Below, one piece after another: positions 6,987-14,782 of a stretch of DNA of 23,064 nt (within the stretch, counting starts at the first letter, position 1; each line of letters begins with the position of its first letter). Below the pieces are notes generated by a model. That model searched no databases. It saw only the letters and a list, made by a program, of their open reading frames with translations, and was not told the DNA's origin. Both the position numbers and the translations under genes were made by a program. Source of the stretch: Promicromonosporaceae bacterium (lineage in GTDB: Bacteria > Actinomycetota > Actinomycetes > Actinomycetales > Cellulomonadaceae); NCBI GenBank assembly GCA_009780755.1, contig WQZL01000014.1:1-23064 (forward strand), written 5' to 3'.

Positions 6987-7889
6987 ATGACATCCCTGAC
7001 CCCCGCTCCAGAGCCACAGCCCTACGAAACCACATCGCAACCGCTGTACTACCAGGAAGCGCCCGAGCCGTCGCCGAGCAATTCCCGCAGCGGATTCGTG
7101 GTTGGCGGAACACTGCTGGCCATTGCTGTCGCGTTGGGCGGTCTGCTGATCGCCGAACGGACTATCGGCGGAACTGACATCTCGCATACCACCCATCGCT
7201 CCGGCTTCTCCACCATTGAACTGATTGCCGATGATGATGTGACCGTTCGTGTCGCGCCGGGGGACATCTCGATGGAGAGAATCGCTCATCGCGGATTCCG
7301 AAGCCCACACTTCTCGGTGGACGAACATGGCGACCGTCTGGTGGTGCGGCACGAATGTCCCGGCTTCAATATAAACTTCCTTGGGTTATTCCGCTGTTCG
7401 GGAGAACTGCATGTCACCGTGCCCGAGTACACCAATGTCATAATCCGCACCACCAACGGGCGCATCGAAGTTGCTGGTGTCGCCGGTGATGTCGAGGCTC
7501 GTACTTCGAATGGCCGCGTGTCTGTCACAGATATCTCTGGAACCGTGCGGGTAAATACGTCTAACGGACGGATCGACGCCGGGAATATCAGCGGTAATCT
7601 CACCGCACAGACCTCTAATGGGGTCATCAACTTGCAAGAAATTGATGGCAACGCGGAGGCCCGCACTTCCAACGGACGCATCGAGATCGAGCGGGTAACC
7701 GGCGACGTCTTCGCCCGAACCAGCAATGGCGCCGTCACGGTTTATGGCGACGGAGAGCCGGTGCGGCTGACAATTAGCACCAGCAACGGTCGGCAAACCG
7801 TTGAGGGCGCCACCGACCCGAACGCGCGACGTTCGGTAGAGATTCGCTCATCCAACGGCAGCGTGTCGTTCCTCAGCCCGCGCCACTGA
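6987..7889 (+). CDS. DUF4097-type membrane-anchored beta-repeat protein
   Basis: This 300-residue protein has a Pro/Glu-rich cytoplasmic leader (1-34), one membrane segment (about 36-56) and an extracytoplasmic domain. From about 140 onward the domain is built of tandem units of about 20 residues with the core T-S-N-G-R-(I/V), for example TTNGRIEVAGVAGDVEAR and TSNGRVSVTDISGTVRV; I count about eight TxNG or SSNG motifs. Such repeats form a right-handed beta-solenoid in DUF4097 and related adhesin-like proteins. No enzyme motif is present and the function is unknown. Start ATG 6987 follows AGGGTGAG; GTG 6978 is in frame but overlaps that site. The gene stands alone, about 80 nt after the AI-2E gene and convergent with rnhA. 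Confidence 0.82.
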   Translation: MTSLTPAPEPQPYETTSQPLYYQEAPEPSPSNSRSGFVVGGTLLAIAVALGGLLIAERTIGGTDISHTTHRSGFSTIELIADDDVTVRVAPGDISMERIAHRGFRSPHFSVDEHGDRLVVRHECPGFNINFLGLFRCSGELHVTVPEYTNVIIRTTNGRIEVAGVAGDVEARTSNGRVSVTDISGTVRVNTSNGRIDAGNISGNLTAQTSNGVINLQEIDGNAEARTSNGRIEIERVTGDVFARTSNGAVTVYGDGEPVRLTISTSNGRQTVEGATDPNARRSVEIRSSNGSVSFLSPRH

Positions 7890-7932
7890 TCGGCTTAGCT
7901 AAAGATCAACCGGTTAAGTGGGTACTTGGCGC

Positions 7933-8511
7933 CTAAAACAACACTTCGGCTTCCCAGTCCTGGCTGGTCGGTTTGCGGGGCTGAGCAACACGTCTCGTCC
8001 TCGGTCCAGCCTCGGCGTCAGTTGAATCGGTTGAAACCGCAGGTTTCGCCACTAGGTGTTCGCCGATGCTGCCCCGGCCTTCGGCCCAGTCGCGGGCCGC
8101 AATGCCCGCTAACTCGTCGGCGCGTTCGTTGAACGGGTTGCCCACATGGCCGCGTACCCAACGAAATCGCACCGGCCCCTCACGTCTGGCGATGGCGTCA
8201 TCGATGGCCTGCACGAGTTCAAGGTTGCTGATCGTCTTACCGGCAGCGTTGCGCCAGCCCTTCGCCTTCCAGCCGGGCAGCCAGGTGGAGGCGCAGTTAA
8301 TCGCATACTGAGAGTCGGATTCGATGAGCAGCGGAGCCTTACCGGGATGCGCCTCAATAGCCCGCAACACGGCGGTGAGTTCGGCAATCTGATTGGTGCC
8401 CACGGCGGCCCCGCCGGAATCGAACCGCACACCATCGTGCGCGATCCAGGCCCAGCCGATGGCGCCGCCGGGGTTTTTGAGGCACGAGCCGTCGGTACTC
8501 ACGATTATCAC
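7933..8511 (-). CDS. rnhA: Ribonuclease HI
   Basis: This cytosolic nuclease cleaves the RNA strand of RNA-DNA hybrids, for example in R-loops and primers. In the 192-residue form the catalytic carboxylates are visible: Asp7 in STDGSCLKNPGG, Glu44 in AELTAVLRAIE, Asp66 in ESDSQYA and Asp132 in NERADELA, with His122 in RGHVGNP. The catalytic domain ends near residue 142. A tail of about 50 residues, rich in Ser, Thr, Arg and Pro, is not part of the fold. GTG at 8511 places the first beta strand at the N-terminus as in the family; TTG at 8544 is the alternative. Neither has a clear ribosome-binding site, so the start is uncertain. It is convergent with the DUF4097 gene. Confidence 0.93.
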   Translation of the reverse strand: MIIVSTDGSCLKNPGGAIGWAWIAHDGVRFDSGGAAVGTNQIAELTAVLRAIEAHPGKAPLLIESDSQYAINCASTWLPGWKAKGWRNAAGKTISNLELVQAIDDAIARREGPVRFRWVRGHVGNPFNERADELAGIAARDWAEGRGSIGEHLVAKPAVSTDSTDAEAGPRTRRVAQPRKPTSQDWEAEVLF

Positions 8512-8574
8512 ATCATCGATTGTGCCGCGCCCCCCTGACAACAACGAAATCCGCGCGCAATATTGGGCATTTGC

Positions 8575-8670
8575 TGGCTCTCAGCCTGCGTCTGTGTATC
8601 AGCGCTACGCGCTTGACTCCCTCCTGAGCCTCGGCCAAACGAACAAGTTCGTTGGCTCTCAGCCTGCGTC
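8575..8670. repeat. 18-bp direct repeat pair with an internal hairpin
   Basis: TGGCTCTCAGCCTGCGTC occurs exactly at 8575-8592 and 8653-8670. Between them, CTGAG (8624-8628) plus GCCAAACGAAC (ending 8644) can fold with GTTCGTTGGC and CTCAG (8647-8662) across a 2-nt loop, with small bulges. The block occupies the gap between the divergent rnhA and GNAT genes and probably overlaps both promoters. No open frame is convincing here. Confidence 0.8.
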
Positions 8671-8687
8671 GGGAGTACGGTTATCCC

Positions 8688-9005
8688 ATGAGGTCAGCGA
8701 CGCCCGACTCGGGGAACACGCCGGTGTGCGTGGTAGTTCGACTTCCCGAGCTGGGGCGTTACGAGGCACATCAACCAGGCGATGACCGCGTAATGGGCTG
8801 GCTGAACTATCGCATTGAGGGTGCCGTGATGGTGATCTCTTCTACGACCACAGTGCCGGAGTTTCGCGGGCGCGGCGTCGCCAGCGAGTTGACTCGCACC
8901 GCTTTAGACGATGCGGTTGCCCAGGGTTTAAGCGTGGACGCGCTGTGCTGGTACGTCGCCGAGTTCATCGAACGCAACCCGCGCTACTACTCGTTGCAGG
9001 TGTAG
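8688..9005 (+). CDS. Small GNAT-family (YjdJ/NATD1-like) N-acetyltransferase
   Basis: This 105-residue protein matches the short single-domain GCN5-related acetyltransferases. The acetyl-CoA pyrophosphate-binding loop is VPEFRGRGVASELTRTAL (about 62-79), preceded by strands MGWLNYRIEGAVMVISSTTT and followed by CWYVAEFIERNPRYYSL, the usual C-terminus of this subfamily. The acceptor substrate is unknown. ATG 8688 is preferred; an in-frame start at 8652 lies inside the direct repeat. The only Shine-Dalgarno-like GGGAG is about 12 nt upstream, so the mRNA may be leaderless. It ends 10 nt before frdA, and the two could be co-transcribed. Confidence 0.85.
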   Translation: MRSATPDSGNTPVCVVVRLPELGRYEAHQPGDDRVMGWLNYRIEGAVMVISSTTTVPEFRGRGVASELTRTALDDAVAQGLSVDALCWYVAEFIERNPRYYSLQV

Positions 9006-9015
9006 ACCCGTCACA

Positions 9016-10986
9016 ATGGACCCCGTGTCTGCCGATAACCCGCTCAGCCCCGCCGACCTACCCCTGCGTATCGAACGGGCGGATGTGGTGGTGGTCGGTG
9101 GCGGCGGGGCCGGGCTGAGCGCCGCGCTGGCAGCTGCGGAGTCGTTCGTGACTCGGGGCCAGGCTGATGCCGTGATCGCTTTGATTTCCAAGGTGTACCC
9201 GATGCGGTCGCACACCGTGGCTGCTGAGGGTGGCGCAGCCGGGGTAATGCCCGGCGGCGGCGACTCCCTGGAACAGCATGTGGCCGACACGCTACGTGGC
9301 GGGGCCGGGCTTTCGCATGAGGATGCGGTGCGGTTCATCGTCGAGCAGGCTCCGATAGAACTGGCTCGGTTAGAGCGACTGGGAATGCCGTGGACCCGGG
9401 ATGAGAGCGGGCAACCCGCCGTGCGGCCTTTCGGTGGCATGACCCACCCCCGCACCTGGTTCGCCGCCGACAAGACCGGCTTCCACCTGCTGCACACCCT
9501 GTACCAGACCACTCTCCGCACAAAGTCCATTCACCACTTCAACGAACACCTCGTTCTTGACCTACTCCTCGACGACACGACACGGCCCTCCCTGCACAGG
9601 GAGCAGACCGGGTTTGGCCGACGGTCGCACGGCGTCGTCGGCTACGACCAGCAGCGCGGTGAGGTAGTGGTGTGGCTGGCACCCGCCGTGATCCTCGCCA
9701 CGGGCGGGTATGCCCGCGCCTGGGGTACTTCCACCAACGCGGGAATCGTCACCGGCGACGGCCTCACGATGGCCCTACGCGCCGGGCTGCCGCTACGCGA
9801 TCTGGAGATGGTACAGGTTCATCCCACCTGCCTGCCCGGATCGGGCATTCTCATCACCGAGGCGGCGCGCGGCGAGGGCGGCGTGCTACTCGATGCGAAC
9901 GGCGAGCGCTACCTGGCCGATTACGGCCTCGGCCCACCCACCCCGCGGGGAGAGCCGATGGCGCGGCGAATGGAACTCGGCCCGCGCGATGCGCTCTCCC
10001 AAGCCTTCTTTCACGCCGAACGCGATGGTCGTACCACCTCCACCGTCGAGGGCAGCGTCGTCTACCTCGACCTGCGACATCTTGGAGCCGAGAGAATCAA
10101 GGAGCGCTTGCCGCTGGTCTCGGAGCTGGCCCGACGATTTGCGGGCGTCGATCCCACACAGGAGCCGATTCCGGTGCGACCGGCGGCGCACTACACGATG
10201 GGGGGCATTGTCACCACGCCGATGGGTCAGGTGCTAACGGCGGAGGGCACGAAAGTAGCTGGCCTGTTCGCGGTCGGGGAATGCGCCTCCACCGGCCTGC
10301 ACGGCGCAAACCGACTCGGCTCGAACTCCCTGGTGGAAACCTTGGTAGTGGGCCGCGCCGCCGGTGCTACCGCCGCCTCACTTGCTGAGGTTAACGACGA
10401 TTCGGCAGTTTCTACTCGATTCGGCAGTTCAAACTGCCGAATCGACGTCAAACTGCCGAATCGTCCGCAAGACGCCGAACAGCGGTTGATCGCTCACGCT
10501 CGCGAACTTGCCGCCGGATGGTTGGCTATGCGGGGGCGAGGCATCGAATCTCCGGCGGAGATTCGTCGGGAACTGGGTCGCGTACTCGATGCCGAAGTGA
10601 GCATCTTCCGCGACGCAGCGGGGCTGGCCCGTGCCGCTACCGCCCTTGATGGTCTGGCCGCCCGCTACGAAAATGTGCGCGTCGCCGACACATCGGACGT
10701 ACTCAATACCGATTGGGTACAGGTTCTCGAACTTGGGGCCATGCTGACCCTGGCGCGCGGTACCATCGCCGCCGCGCAAGCTCGCGAGGAGTCCCGCGGC
10801 GCCCACCAGCGCCTCGACTTCCCCGATCTTGACCCTGCAGCCCACCACTCCATCACCGCCATGAACACCGACAACTCCCTCCGCGTGCACTTGTCCCTAG
10901 CCGAGCGCGGCAAGGACGAAGGTTCACCCGGTGATGACGCTCACTCTTGCCCCGCTCGCCAGAATGATAGGGAGGAGGGGCGATGA
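9016..10986 (+). CDS. frdA: Fumarate reductase/succinate dehydrogenase flavoprotein subunit
   Basis: This FAD subunit interconverts fumarate and succinate. It is 656 residues long. Landmarks are the Rossmann motif VVVGGGGAGLSAALAA (25-40), SHTVAAEGG with His66 as the expected covalent FAD ligand, HPTCLPGSGILITEAARGEGG (269-289, with the catalytic Arg near 285), HYTMGGI (392-398) and GLHGANRLGSNSL (427-439). The C-terminal ESRGAHQRLDFPDLD is typical. The type resembles E. coli FrdA. No clear ribosome-binding site precedes ATG 9016, which lies 10 nt after the GNAT stop. Residues about 461-483 are encoded by a 66-nt palindromic element inserted in frame where E. coli FrdA has a surface loop, and the last 25 or so residues are a repeat-like tail. 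It overlaps frdB by 4 nt. No anchor genes follow. Confidence 0.94.
   Translation: MDPVSADNPLSPADLPLRIERADVVVVGGGGAGLSAALAAAESFVTRGQADAVIALISKVYPMRSHTVAAEGGAAGVMPGGGDSLEQHVADTLRGGAGLSHEDAVRFIVEQAPIELARLERLGMPWTRDESGQPAVRPFGGMTHPRTWFAADKTGFHLLHTLYQTTLRTKSIHHFNEHLVLDLLLDDTTRPSLHREQTGFGRRSHGVVGYDQQRGEVVVWLAPAVILATGGYARAWGTSTNAGIVTGDGLTMALRAGLPLRDLEMVQVHPTCLPGSGILITEAARGEGGVLLDANGERYLADYGLGPPTPRGEPMARRMELGPRDALSQAFFHAERDGRTTSTVEGSVVYLDLRHLGAERIKERLPLVSELARRFAGVDPTQEPIPVRPAAHYTMGGIVTTPMGQVLTAEGTKVAGLFAVGECASTGLHGANRLGSNSLVETLVVGRAAGATAASLAEVNDDSAVSTRFGSSNCRIDVKLPNRPQDAEQRLIAHARELAAGWLAMRGRGIESPAEIRRELGRVLDAEVSIFRDAAGLARAATALDGLAARYENVRVADTSDVLNTDWVQVLELGAMLTLARGTIAAAQAREESRGAHQRLDFPDLDPAAHHSITAMNTDNSLRVHLSLAERGKDEGSPGDDAHSCPARQNDREEGR
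10398..10463 (+). repeat. 66-nt four-unit palindromic element inside frdA
   Basis: Unit CGATTCGGCAGTT occurs at 10398-10410 and 10417-10429, and its exact reverse complement at 10432-10444 and 10451-10463. Both spacers are 6 nt and the loop is 2 nt. This is the same 13-6-13 spacing as the 74-nt elements but with a different unit. Its length is a multiple of three and it contains no stop in the frdA frame. Confidence 0.93.
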
Positions 10987-11789
10987 GCGAACAGACCTTA
11001 CGGGTAGCGGTTACTCGGCAGGAACCAGGCCAGGAGCCACGCGACGAAATGTTCGATGTGCCGTTCGATGAGCGCACCTCCGTACTCGATGCTCTTGATT
11101 GGATTAAAGACCATGCGGAGCCGGGGCTGACCTTCCGCTGGTCGTGCCGGTCGGGGGTGTGTGGTTCTTGCGGCGTAATGGTTAACGGTCGCCCCGTGCT
11201 GAGCTGTGAGACTACGGTGGCTGGATATCGCACCTCGGGCCTCACCGTTGGCCCGCTGGAAAACGCCCGCGTGCAGCGTGACCTTGCGGTAGACACCGAA
11301 GGCTTCGTGGCGAAACTGCGCGAGGTCAAGCCCTGGTTATTATCTGACCCGGATTCCAGCTCCATCGCGCCCTGCTCGCAAAATAATGATGAGGGGATAG
11401 CACGCTCACCGCAAGGCGGGGTAGCTGCAGAATGCTCGTTGCCGAATGACATTGAGGGCTGCTCGCTACCGATGCACACGCAAACTCCACAGCAGGCGGC
11501 GATGTTCGCAGATTACTCAGCCTGCATCAACTGCCTGCTCTGCTACTCCGCCTGCCCCGTGCTGACCGAGGTGCCAGATTTCCTTGGCCCAGCCGCAATC
11601 GCATTGGCTCGCCGCTGGGACCTCGATTCGCGCGACGAGGGCGCAGCCACCCGCGCCGAGATACTCATCGAAAACGAGTTCGGCATCTGGCCCTGCAACC
11701 AAAACGGCGCCTGTACCCGCGCCTGTCCCAAGGATGTAGACCCGGCCCGCGCCATCCGCGACACCCAACGCGAAGCCCTAAGCGGCTAA
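10983..11789 (+). CDS. frdB: Fumarate reductase/succinate dehydrogenase iron-sulfur subunit
   Basis: This subunit passes electrons between quinol and the flavin of FrdA. Its 268 residues carry all cluster ligands: the [2Fe-2S] set CRSGVCGSC plus C75 (C55, C60, C63, C75); the [4Fe-4S] set C181, C184 and C187 in CINCLLCYSACP plus C248; and the [3Fe-4S] set C191, C238 and C244 (CNQNGAC, then TRACPKDVDP). ATG 10983 overlaps the frdA TGA and GGAGG lies just upstream. Between KPWLL (116-120) and TPQQAAMF (168-175) there are about 47 residues where E. coli FrdB has roughly 15. This hydrophilic segment, with two extra cysteines, appears to derive from degenerate GTCATTC-type repeats. No frdC/frdD or sdhC/sdhD follows. 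Confidence 0.94.
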   Translation: MSEQTLRVAVTRQEPGQEPRDEMFDVPFDERTSVLDALDWIKDHAEPGLTFRWSCRSGVCGSCGVMVNGRPVLSCETTVAGYRTSGLTVGPLENARVQRDLAVDTEGFVAKLREVKPWLLSDPDSSSIAPCSQNNDEGIARSPQGGVAAECSLPNDIEGCSLPMHTQTPQQAAMFADYSACINCLLCYSACPVLTEVPDFLGPAAIALARRWDLDSRDEGAATRAEILIENEFGIWPCNQNGACTRACPKDVDPARAIRDTQREALSG

Positions 11790-11796
11790 CCGCCCC

Positions 11797-11917
11797 GCCG
11801 AACCGGACTTCCGTCGACTTTTCCTGCGCCGAACCGGATGTCTGCTGGCTCTAAACCGTTTCAGCCTCGACAAACATCCGGTTCGGCGTTTCGCAGAGCG
11901 ACGGAGATCCGGTTCGG
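11797..11917. repeat. About 120-nt four-unit inverted element between frdB and asd
   Basis: GCCGAACCGGA occurs at 11797-11807 and 11828-11838 (period 31). Its complement TCCGGTTCGG(C) is at 11877-11887 and 11908-11917 (also period 31). TCCGTCG in the left spacer is matched by CGACGGA on the right, while the rest of the spacers has diverged. An inner stem GGCT/AGCC surrounds the centre. The element fills the gap between the convergent frdB and asd 3' ends and could act as a bidirectional terminator. Confidence 0.85.
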
Positions 11918-11923
11918 TTGGGG

Positions 11924-13231
11924 TCAGAGAGTGGACAGATTGGCCGGTTCGATGGCGTCAAGGATGGCTAGTTCGGCGAGGTCGGTGGCGATTAATTCGG
12001 CGATCTGGATGGCGTTGAGAGCGGCGCCTTTGCGGAGATTGTCGCCGGAGACGAACAACACCAAGCCGCGTCCGTCTGGTACCGACCGGTCTTGACGCAC
12101 GCGGCCCACCAACACTTCATCGGTCCCGGCGGCGGTCAGCGGCGTAGGCACATCTACCAGGCGGATGCCGGGGGCGGCGGCCAGCAGTTCTAGCGCCCGC
12201 TCGGGTGTGATCTTCTCTGCGAACTCGGCGTGGATCGCCAGTGAGTGCCCCGTAAACACCGGCACCCGGACACAGGTACCCGCGACAGCCAGGTGTTCCA
12301 GGCCCAAGATTTTGCGCGACTCAAAACGGAGTTTCTGCTCCTCGTCGGTTTCACCCGAACCGTCATCCACCAACGAACCGGCCATCGGCAACGCGTTGAA
12401 CGCGATAGGGGCGACATACTTGACCGGGGGCGGGAAAACGATGGCATCACCGCGCAAGGCGAGGGATTCCATGTGACCGCTGGGGGAGGCGCTCTCCGAG
12501 GCCCGAACTACGTCATTCTGCGCGGGGGGAGCAGAACTCCGCTCCGGATGACGGGGTTGGCCTTGCTCAACTGATGAGGGGGTGGCGGCGGCGCGAATGC
12601 CGTTTGCCAGCTCAGCTACCCCAGCGACGCCCGTGCCCGAGACGGCCTGGAACGTGGTGATCCGTAGGCGCAGCAGCCCGGCCTCGCGGTTTAGTGGCGC
12701 AAGCGCGGGCATGGCAATCATGGTGGTGCAGTTTGGGTTCGCGACGATGCCCAGAGCGGCATCTGCGATGGCATCGGGGTTCACCTCGGCCACCACCAGC
12801 GGCACGGCCGGATCGCGGCGCCAAGCCGACGAATTGTCCACCACCACGGCCCCCGCCTCGGCGAAGCGTGGCGCGTGTTCCCGTGAGGTTTCGCCCCCGG
12901 CGGAGAACAGCGCGATATCCACGTCCGCGAGCGCCTCGGTGGCGGTGGCGGCCACGTCCTCTACCACCACGTCGCGTCCGGCAAAGGGCAGCGTCATCCC
13001 GGCGGAGCGAGCGGAGGCGAAGAAACGAATCCCACGCACCGGGAAGTCGCGCTCGACCAGTAGGTCACGCATGACGGCGCCCACCTGCCCGGTGGCTCCG
13101 ACGATGGCGACGGTTACGCCGTCATCGGCAATCCCTGTTTCTGGGTTCTGCGACTTCGCGCAGGATGACGCGGGGAAGGGTGCCGTACTCTGCGATGCAG
13201 GATCAGGGGGTGGGAGTGTTGATTCGAGCAT
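11924..13231 (-). CDS. asd: Aspartate-semialdehyde dehydrogenase with two extra segments
   Basis: This NADPH-dependent cytosolic enzyme reduces aspartyl phosphate to aspartate semialdehyde for lysine/diaminopimelate, threonine and methionine synthesis. Motifs are VAIVGATGQVG (41-51, NADP binding), NPNCTTM with catalytic Cys168, and RVPVFTGHSLAIHAEF with the presumed catalytic His329. It is 435 residues against about 345-360 usual. The excess is an N-terminal leader of about 37 residues and an insert at about 216-258, both containing short repeats of the GTCATYCTGCGCG class read in frame. The insert falls after GIRAAA and before DAIVFPPPVKYVAPIAFN, away from the catalytic residues. ATG 13231 has GGGAAGG upstream and lies 4 nt after the lysC stop: a lysC-asd operon. 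Confidence 0.95.
   Translation of the reverse strand: MLESTLPPPDPASQSTAPFPASSCAKSQNPETGIADDGVTVAIVGATGQVGAVMRDLLVERDFPVRGIRFFASARSAGMTLPFAGRDVVVEDVAATATEALADVDIALFSAGGETSREHAPRFAEAGAVVVDNSSAWRRDPAVPLVVAEVNPDAIADAALGIVANPNCTTMIAMPALAPLNREAGLLRLRITTFQAVSGTGVAGVAELANGIRAAATPSSVEQGQPRHPERSSAPPAQNDVVRASESASPSGHMESLALRGDAIVFPPPVKYVAPIAFNALPMAGSLVDDGSGETDEEQKLRFESRKILGLEHLAVAGTCVRVPVFTGHSLAIHAEFAEKITPERALELLAAAPGIRLVDVPTPLTAAGTDEVLVGRVRQDRSVPDGRGLVLFVSGDNLRKGAALNAIQIAELIATDLAELAILDAIEPANLSTL
12512..12552. repeat. 41-bp GTCAT-ended palindromic repeat inside asd
   Basis: It begins GTCATTCTGCGCGG and ends CCGGATGAC, with an inner GGAG-CAGAA-CTCC hairpin. It encodes part of the asd insert. The terminus matches the 5633 and 13169 repeats. 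Confidence 0.75.
13141..13169 (-). repeat. 29-bp repeat of the GTCATYCTGCGCG class in the asd leader
   Basis: Read on the minus strand it begins GTCATCCTGCGCGAAGTCGC and contains a CTGCG/CGCAG stem. It starts with the same 16 bases as the left end of the element at 5633 and lies inside the N-terminal extension of Asd. Confidence 0.75.
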
Positions 13232-13235
13232 GGGT

Positions 13236-14531
<1,296 letters not shown>

Positions 14532-14782
14532 GCGTATCTTGCCTTTCCCCGACCCCCGTCTCTCGCAACGGCCCGCCGGGTAACTGTTTTACGCCCCAAA
14601 TGCTACGCGACTCAGGCCCATCCTCGTCCGCGATGGGTTCACTGCCGAACGACAACACCTGGCGCACCGGCGATAATAAAAGGTTTGCTGTTATTAGTGC
14701 GTAGCCGGGCAAGGTTGGTAGTAGGGAGACTTTTGTCATTGCCGTGCGTTGGCTCGGAGGGTCTGCACTCCCCCTAACCGTT

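Noticed and set aside
14532..14782. Lysine riboswitch or attenuator ahead of lysC
   Set aside because: I could not find a lysine-riboswitch core or a leader peptide; short inverted stretches there are no better than chance.
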